A DNA stretch of 64,000 nt from Litorimonas sp. (GTDB taxonomy: Bacteria > Pseudomonadota > Alphaproteobacteria > Caulobacterales > Maricaulaceae): positions 1-64,000 of the forward strand of contig JAPYSU010000004.1 of NCBI GenBank assembly GCA_029936425.1. The letters run 5' to 3'. The notes below the pieces were generated by a model, which worked only from the letters and a program-made list of their open reading frames with translations, made no database searches and was not told the DNA's origin. The first letter of the stretch is position 1, and each line of letters starts with the position of its first letter. Positions 60,533-64,000 of this stretch are shown piece after piece. Made by a program: the position numbers and the translations under genes.

Positions 60533-61924
60533 TCAACGCGGCTTGATCATCAGCTCGGGACGGACGACTTTGTCAAACTCTTCCTCCGTGACGAAACCGA
60601 GATTGACGGCTTCCTCGCGCAAGGTCGTGCCGTTTTTATGCGCTGTCTTGGCGACTTTCGTGGCGTTATCATAACCGATCGTTGGGGCAAGGGCCGTGAC
60701 AAGCATGAGAGAGCGGCCCAGTAGATCCTCAATCCGATCTTCATTCGCTTGAATGCCGACCACACATTTATCTGCGAAACTGACAGAGGCATCGGAAAGA
60801 AGCTGAATGGATTGTAGCATGTTGTAAGCCATAACCGGCTTATAGACATTCAGTTCGAAATGCCCTTGAGAGCCGGCAATGCTCATGGTCGTCTGGTTGC
60901 CCATGACTTGCGTACAAACCATAGTCAGGGCTTCGCACTGCGTCGGGTTGACTTTGCCGGGCATGATGGAAGAGCCGGGCTCATTTTCAGGAAGAGAGAG
61001 CTCGCCAAGACCTGAACGCGGGCCGGAGCCAAGGAAACGGATATCATTGGCAATTTTGAATAATGAGGCCGCGACAGTGTTCAATGCCCCATGGGCCGAA
61101 ACAAAGGCGTCATGCGCGGCCAAAGCTTCGAATTTGTTTTCAGCCGTTTTGAAAGGGAGCTTTGTGTAAGTCGCCACTTCTTCGGCAAAAGCTTTGGCAA
61201 AGCCGGGTTTTGCGTTGAGACCAGTCCCGACGGCCGTTCCGCCTTGGGCCAGAGGATAGAGTTCTTTAAGCCCGTTTTCGACACGCTTTATACCCAGATC
61301 AATTTGGGCCACATAGCCGGAAAATTCCTGTCCCAGCGTGATCGGCGTCGCGTCTTGGGTGTGAGTTCGGCCAATTTTGATGATGTCTTTAAACTCATTG
61401 GCTTTGTCATTCAGCGCATTGCGCAGCTGTTGCAGAGCGGGGAGAAGCTTGTGGTGAATTTCCTCAGCGGCGGCGATGTGCATGGCTGTGGGGAAGGTAT
61501 CATTCGAAGACTGGCTGCGGTTAACATGATCATTCGGATGAACCGGATCCTTGGAGCCAATTTCGCCGCCTAGAATTTCAATGGCGCGGTTTGAAATAAC
61601 TTCATTGGCGTTCATATTGGACTGAGTGCCCGAGCCTGTCTGCCAGACGGAGAGAGGAAAGTTGTCATTCAGCTTGCCTTCCGCCACATCAGAGGCCGCT
61701 TCGACGATGGCCTTGGCGCGCTTTTCATCCAAATTATCCAGAGACTTATTGGCAAGAGCGGCCGAGCGTTTGATGACGCCGAGCGCGCGAATAATGGCCG
61801 GCGCCATAGTTTCAATTCCGATGGGAAAATTGATGAGCGAGCGGGCAGTCTGCGCGCCGTAATATTTGTCAGAAGGTACTTTCAGGGGGCCGAAACTGTC
61901 CGTTTCAGTTCTCATATCAGTCAT
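60533..61924 (-). CDS. fumC: Fumarate hydratase class II
   Basis: Iron-independent TCA-cycle enzyme interconverting fumarate and malate. 463 residues from MTDMRTETD, chosen because GAGG lies six bases upstream; an upstream TTG would add four residues. Motifs are KYYGAQTARSLINFPIG, TGSGTQSNMNANEVISNRA, NRSQSSNDTFPTAMHIA and the fumarase signature GSSIMPGKVNPTQCE. Complete. The block sspB-fumC-DUF4169-RHH runs on this strand. Confidence 0.97.
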   Translation of the reverse strand: MTDMRTETDSFGPLKVPSDKYYGAQTARSLINFPIGIETMAPAIIRALGVIKRSAALANKSLDNLDEKRAKAIVEAASDVAEGKLNDNFPLSVWQTGSGTQSNMNANEVISNRAIEILGGEIGSKDPVHPNDHVNRSQSSNDTFPTAMHIAAAEEIHHKLLPALQQLRNALNDKANEFKDIIKIGRTHTQDATPITLGQEFSGYVAQIDLGIKRVENGLKELYPLAQGGTAVGTGLNAKPGFAKAFAEEVATYTKLPFKTAENKFEALAAHDAFVSAHGALNTVAASLFKIANDIRFLGSGPRSGLGELSLPENEPGSSIMPGKVNPTQCEALTMVCTQVMGNQTTMSIAGSQGHFELNVYKPVMAYNMLQSIQLLSDASVSFADKCVVGIQANEDRIEDLLGRSLMLVTALAPTIGYDNATKVAKTAHKNGTTLREEAVNLGFVTEEEFDKVVRPELMIKPR

Positions 61925-62035
61925 TTGTTGCCTCAAATATCTATTGGGTCTCTGTGCTTGGGGTCAATCCAAGCTCGCCCAGTGACAGCTCTCATAATTG
62001 TAAGGGGACCCTGGCTCAAGGCTGGGAAAGGGAAA

Positions 62036-62611
62036 TTATTTCTTACGGAAAGCATCCAGACTTACGACATTGGCTTCTTCGCCGTCCTTGTCGGATCCCT
62101 CGGTTTGTTTATCGGATTTGTCTGATTTTTTCTTGGTTTTGGTATCCGGCGTCTCTTTCTGAGCCGCATCAGCTTTGGTGGATTTATCTGCGCCGTCGCC
62201 ATCCGGCACGGACCGTAACTTGCCAACCGTATTCGCGGCAGGGTCAAGTTCAGCCGGTGGATCAAATTGAAGGGCAAATCCCACACTCGGGTCGTGAAAC
62301 CGCGAAATGGCGTGATATGGCACTTTCAGATATTTCGGAATTCCACCAAATTTCAAGGTGACTTCGAACTCATCTGCATAAGCATTCAGATCCCAGAATT
62401 GATGTTCTAGAACAATCGTGATTTCTTCAGGATATTTTTTCGCAAGGCTGTCATCAATTTCAACGCCTGGGAAACGGGTTAGAAATGTGATATAAAAATG
62501 ATGGGCTCCGGGAAGACCGTCTTCACGGATGACACGTCGAATCGCGTCCCGTACCACACCCCGAAGGGCGAGTTGGGTCATCTGATCATAATTCATCAGG
62601 TCTTGGCTCAT
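62036..62611 (-). CDS. sspB: SspB-family ClpXP adaptor protein
   Basis: Alphaproteobacterial SspB binds ssrA-tagged proteins and delivers them to ClpXP. 191 residues. The core runs MNYDQMTQLALRGVVRDAIRRVIREDGLPGAHHFYITFLTRFPGVEID, then LEHQFWDLNAYADEFEVTLKFGGIPKYLKVPYHAISRFHDPSVGFALQF, the family's peptide-binding half. The last 70 residues are Lys/Asp/Thr-rich and disordered, ending NVVSLDAFRKK, the ClpX-binding module. 111 bp upstream of fumC. Confidence 0.94.
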   Translation of the reverse strand: MSQDLMNYDQMTQLALRGVVRDAIRRVIREDGLPGAHHFYITFLTRFPGVEIDDSLAKKYPEEITIVLEHQFWDLNAYADEFEVTLKFGGIPKYLKVPYHAISRFHDPSVGFALQFDPPAELDPAANTVGKLRSVPDGDGADKSTKADAAQKETPDTKTKKKSDKSDKQTEGSDKDGEEANVVSLDAFRKK

Positions 62612-62651
62612 GATTATACCCTAAACCCCTGCCAATAAATATCAACTGACG

Positions 62652-62669
62652 TTTCACCGCAGGGTGAAA
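62652..62669. promoter_or_regulatory. Inverted repeat between sspB and P450
   Basis: TTTCACC-GCAG-GGTGAAA, a perfect 7-bp arm pair in the 110-bp divergent region. Could be an operator for either gene. Confidence 0.4.
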
Positions 62670-62721
62670 ATTTCTTATTTCTTTACAGTCACCGGAGGAC
62701 CTGTTGAAACGTAAGTAGAAT

Positions 62722-64000
62722 ATGGCCAAATCCAAATCCGATATTTCCGCCCGGTATGATGAACAGGGACGCTTTATCCCGCCCCATGCCAAACCGCTGA
62801 CGGGGCAGGAGGGCTTTATTAAAGCCACGTGGAAGTTTTTGCGAAATCCGATCGAGGGTTTCGGTCCGATGGCCTATAATCAACCGATTGTAAGTGTTCC
62901 GAATTTCGGAAAAAAACTCCATGTTATTTCCGACCCGGAAGGCATGATGGCCGTTCTGGCCAAGGAGTCAGACAAATTCACGAAAACGGCAATCGATGCG
63001 CGTATTTTAGGACCCGCAACGAAAGAAGGCTTGCTCTCCGTTCATGGAGAGCAGTGGAAGCGGCAACGCAAAAGCGTCGCGCCTTTGTTCCGTCAACGCC
63101 ATATGCAAGATCTGGCACCTCTCATAACCGAAGTGCTGAATGATTTCTGTGCAAAAATTGATCAAAACCCGGAGCTCGAGCTAAACGCCGCCATGTCGGA
63201 GCTGACATTTGATGTCTTGGCCAAGGCTTTGCTCGGTGATCCGCAAGGGCTGGATAAAGACCGCCTGAAATACACAACGCGAAATTTGATCCTGAGTGTT
63301 GGCACGTTGAGACCTGACGATCTTCTGCCCTGGCCGCGATGGGTTCCCCGGCCCATTGCGCCAAAAGGATCGCGTGCCATCAAAAAGCTCAAACAAGCGG
63401 CTGACAAGCTCTTGAAGGATAGAGCCGATACGCCTGTCAAAGATGATCTGGTCAGTCTCTTGCTCTCGGCAGAAGACCCTAAAACCGGAGAGGGTCTCTC
63501 AGCTCGCGAGCGGCGGGATAATCTGATTGGCTTTTTTATTGCAGGTCACGAAACCACAGCGTTAACCTTAACTTGGGCGTTGTATCTGGTGGGTAAGCAT
63601 GAAGAGACAGCCAAGCGCATCCGCGAGGAAGTCCAGTCTGTTTGCGGAAAAGACTCTGTTCGGCACGGCGATATTTCCGCCTTGCCCTTCACCCAAGCCG
63701 TGATTGACGAAACGATGCGGCTTTATCCTCCAGCACCCATGCTCAACCGCGAATGCCACGAAGAGACTGAAATCCACGGCCGCAAGATTGAGGTCGGTGA
63801 TACGTTCTTGTTGTGTAACTATGTCATGCACCGAACGGAACGCCTTTGGGAACATCCAAATCTGTTCGACCCTGACCGTTTCCTTCGTGAACCTGCTCTG
63901 AAATCGAAAGGCTCTGCCTTCATGCCATTTGGCGCCGGGCCGAGAATTTGCGTCGGCGCGGCCTTCGCAACGATGGAAGCCGTCATGGCTCTTGCAACGT
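62722..64000 (+). CDS. Cytochrome P450, partial (runs off the right edge)
   Basis: Heme monooxygenase, 426 codons visible, missing only its C-terminal few dozen residues. Starts MAKSKSDISARYDEQGRF. I-helix AGHETT at 274-279, ExxR at 330-333 (ETMR), and the heme loop FGAGPRICVG with axial Cys410. The N-terminus has no membrane anchor. Bacterial P450s of this type oxidise fatty acids, terpenes or aromatics; substrate cannot be predicted. The best ribosome binding site (GGAGG, 62694-62698) serves an upstream TTG that is stopped in frame by TAG four codons later. Confidence 0.93.
   Translation, partial: MAKSKSDISARYDEQGRFIPPHAKPLTGQEGFIKATWKFLRNPIEGFGPMAYNQPIVSVPNFGKKLHVISDPEGMMAVLAKESDKFTKTAIDARILGPATKEGLLSVHGEQWKRQRKSVAPLFRQRHMQDLAPLITEVLNDFCAKIDQNPELELNAAMSELTFDVLAKALLGDPQGLDKDRLKYTTRNLILSVGTLRPDDLLPWPRWVPRPIAPKGSRAIKKLKQAADKLLKDRADTPVKDDLVSLLLSAEDPKTGEGLSARERRDNLIGFFIAGHETTALTLTWALYLVGKHEETAKRIREEVQSVCGKDSVRHGDISALPFTQAVIDETMRLYPPAPMLNRECHEETEIHGRKIEVGDTFLLCNYVMHRTERLWEHPNLFDPDRFLREPALKSKGSAFMPFGAGPRICVGAAFATMEAVMALAT

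Overview
The window is a chromosomal stretch of an alphaproteobacterium, most likely from the Caulobacterales/Hyphomonadales side. The pointers are a PopZ polar organiser between tolC and valS, TTAA-N7-TTAA boxes of the CtrA type in front of popZ and ftsZ, a FAT GUY single-domain response regulator, an alphaproteobacterial dcw order (mraZ to ftsZ, then lpxC, bamD, recN, ligA), and an SspB-fumC-DUF4169-RHH block. It is mostly housekeeping, densely packed, with many 1-4 bp overlaps. I see no prophage, insertion sequence, rRNA operon or CRISPR array.

Layout. 1-428: no confident gene, but two sets of palindromic sequence. 429-5118: plsY-dprA-topA on the minus strand, with an unlisted 59-codon gene divergent from topA. 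5343-6072: a ParDE toxin-antitoxin module, a nested palindrome and tRNA-Cys(GCA). 6266-13623: Pcm-like methyltransferase, tolC, popZ, valS. 13678-18326: a DUF3137-like protein, xthA, an XRE regulator with a small membrane protein, ettA and a small alpha-beta barrel protein. 18361-20464: a minus-strand accessory patch with an unknown TPR-like protein and two glycine-zipper paralogues. 20654-26307: an ArsR-methyltransferase fusion next to metF, a TerB/DnaJ protein, a small membrane protein, a DMT exporter, a DUF1801 protein, an AmpD-type amidase and rnpB.

26426-27263: an orphan receiver protein and a 472-bp AT-rich control region holding a DnaA box, a promoter and three MraZ-type repeats. 27264-45383: the division and cell-wall cluster mraZ-rsmH-ftsL-ftsI-murE-murF-mraY-murD-ftsW-murG-murC-murB-ddl-ftsQ-ftsA, then ftsZ behind its own 206-bp control region. 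These genes make UDP-MurNAc-pentapeptide and lipid II and build the divisome. 45541-51204: lpxC, bamD, recN, ligA.

51269-64000: an MFS transporter, an M24B aminopeptidase P, two tiny genes, then on the minus strand uvrD/pcrA, an unknown lipoprotein with hydrolase-like motifs and prmA, then a hotdog thioesterase and the sspB-fumC-DUF4169-RHH block. A cytochrome P450 on the plus strand runs off the right edge.

The most unusual items are the 600-residue PopZ, whose roughly 490-residue acidic linker carries about ten short hydrophobic helices resembling its own N-terminal client-binding helix; the two CtrA-type boxes; the regulatory layout before mraZ; an AT-rich patch inside valS; and a repeat-extended glycine-zipper protein. 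All functional calls rest on reading motifs by eye.
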